NCBI RefSeq assembly: GCF_001422885.1
Contig: NZ_LMMZ01000006.1
Coordinates: forward strand, 21,279-85,278
DNA from: Methylobacterium sp. Leaf104
Lineage (GTDB): Bacteria; Pseudomonadota; Alphaproteobacteria; Rhizobiales; Beijerinckiaceae
Direction: 5' to 3'
DNA: 64,000 nt
The position numbers were made by a program, and so were the translations under genes. The notes below the pieces were generated by a model that saw only the letters and a program-made list of their open reading frames with translations, made no database searches and was not told the origin of the DNA. Shown in pieces: positions 63,825 through 64,000 of the stretch. Every line of letters starts with the position of its first letter. Position 1 is the stretch's first letter.

Positions 63825-64000
63825 ATGTGCGGAATCGTTGGCATCGTCGGACGGGACGCCGTGGCCGGGCAGCTGGTGGAAGCCCTGCGCCGGCTCGAAT
63901 ATCGCGGCTACGACTCGGCCGGCATCGCCACCCTGACCCAGGGGCACCTCGAGCGCCGGCGGGCCGAGGGCAAGCTCTCCAACCTCGAGATGCGCCTGCG
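63825..64000 (+). CDS. glmS: Glucosamine-fructose-6-phosphate aminotransferase, first codons
   Basis: The partial product begins [20 protein letters not shown], with the glutaminase nucleophile Cys2, and continues [17 protein letters not shown], typical of GlmS. GlmS makes glucosamine-6-phosphate for cell wall and lipopolysaccharide synthesis. About 58 codons are visible and the rest is outside the window. It marks the return to conserved chromosome after the IS cluster. Confidence 0.93.
   Translation, partial: MCGIVGIVGRDAVAGQLVEALRRLEYRGYDSAGIATLTQGHLERRRAEGKLSNLEMRL

Overview
The window is GC-rich chromosomal DNA (roughly 70% G+C by eye) from an alphaproteobacterium, most likely Methylobacterium or a close relative in the Hyphomicrobiales. 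Supporting signs are the alphaproteobacterial SOS box (GAAC-N7-GAAC), a CckA phosphorelay kinase with CtrA-type TTAA-N7-TTAA boxes, the FliX/MotE/DUF6468 flagellar accessory genes, TIGR02300 and IalB proteins, a Cys-poor DksA, and Methylobacterium-like porin N-termini. The genus is an inference from gene content, not from a database search.

Layout. 1-14 kb is mostly housekeeping: a partial porin, an FkbM methyltransferase, sfsA, a DUF937 gene, lexA converging on comEC, gltX, gltA, the aroA-cmk pair, a TIGR02300 protein, two identical tRNA-Ala(GGC) genes with duplicated promoters, a UbiC-like protein and a DUF2147 protein. 14-23 kb holds alaS, a MAPEG protein, a sorbosone-type dehydrogenase with its c-type cytochrome, recA and cckA.

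23-53 kb is a large flagellar region interrupted by a few other genes: flgB-flgC-fliE-fliQ-fliR-flhB (minus); fliO-fliP (plus); fliL-fliM-DUF6468-motE-ialB-unknown-TPR (minus); flgF-flgG-flgA-flgH (plus); fliX (minus) divergent from flgI-flgJ-like-flgN-like (plus); and flgE-flgK-flgL (minus). Four control regions share a 15-bp palindrome, CGGCA-N5-TGCCG, beside a CtrA-type box. In three of them a sigma-54-like -24/-12 element follows about 80-110 bp downstream, in front of flgE, flgF and flgI. This resembles the Caulobacter CtrA to FlbD/FliX to sigma-54 cascade and is the most coherent regulatory finding here. A BLUF photoreceptor and a single-domain response regulator are transcribed divergently from flgE.

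53-57 kb returns to ordinary genes (DUF2189, prfC, a short-chain dehydrogenase, tRNA-Gln). From 57.4 to 63.8 kb lies an accessory zone. It has small unrecognised genes, a umuC that lost its N-terminus and catalytic aspartate next to an IS3 remnant, and a stack of insertion sequences: an intact IS630-type element with TA duplication sits inside an IS5-type element with TCA duplication, which sits against the tail of another IS630-type element. A very AT-rich stretch follows, and the window ends in the first codons of glmS.
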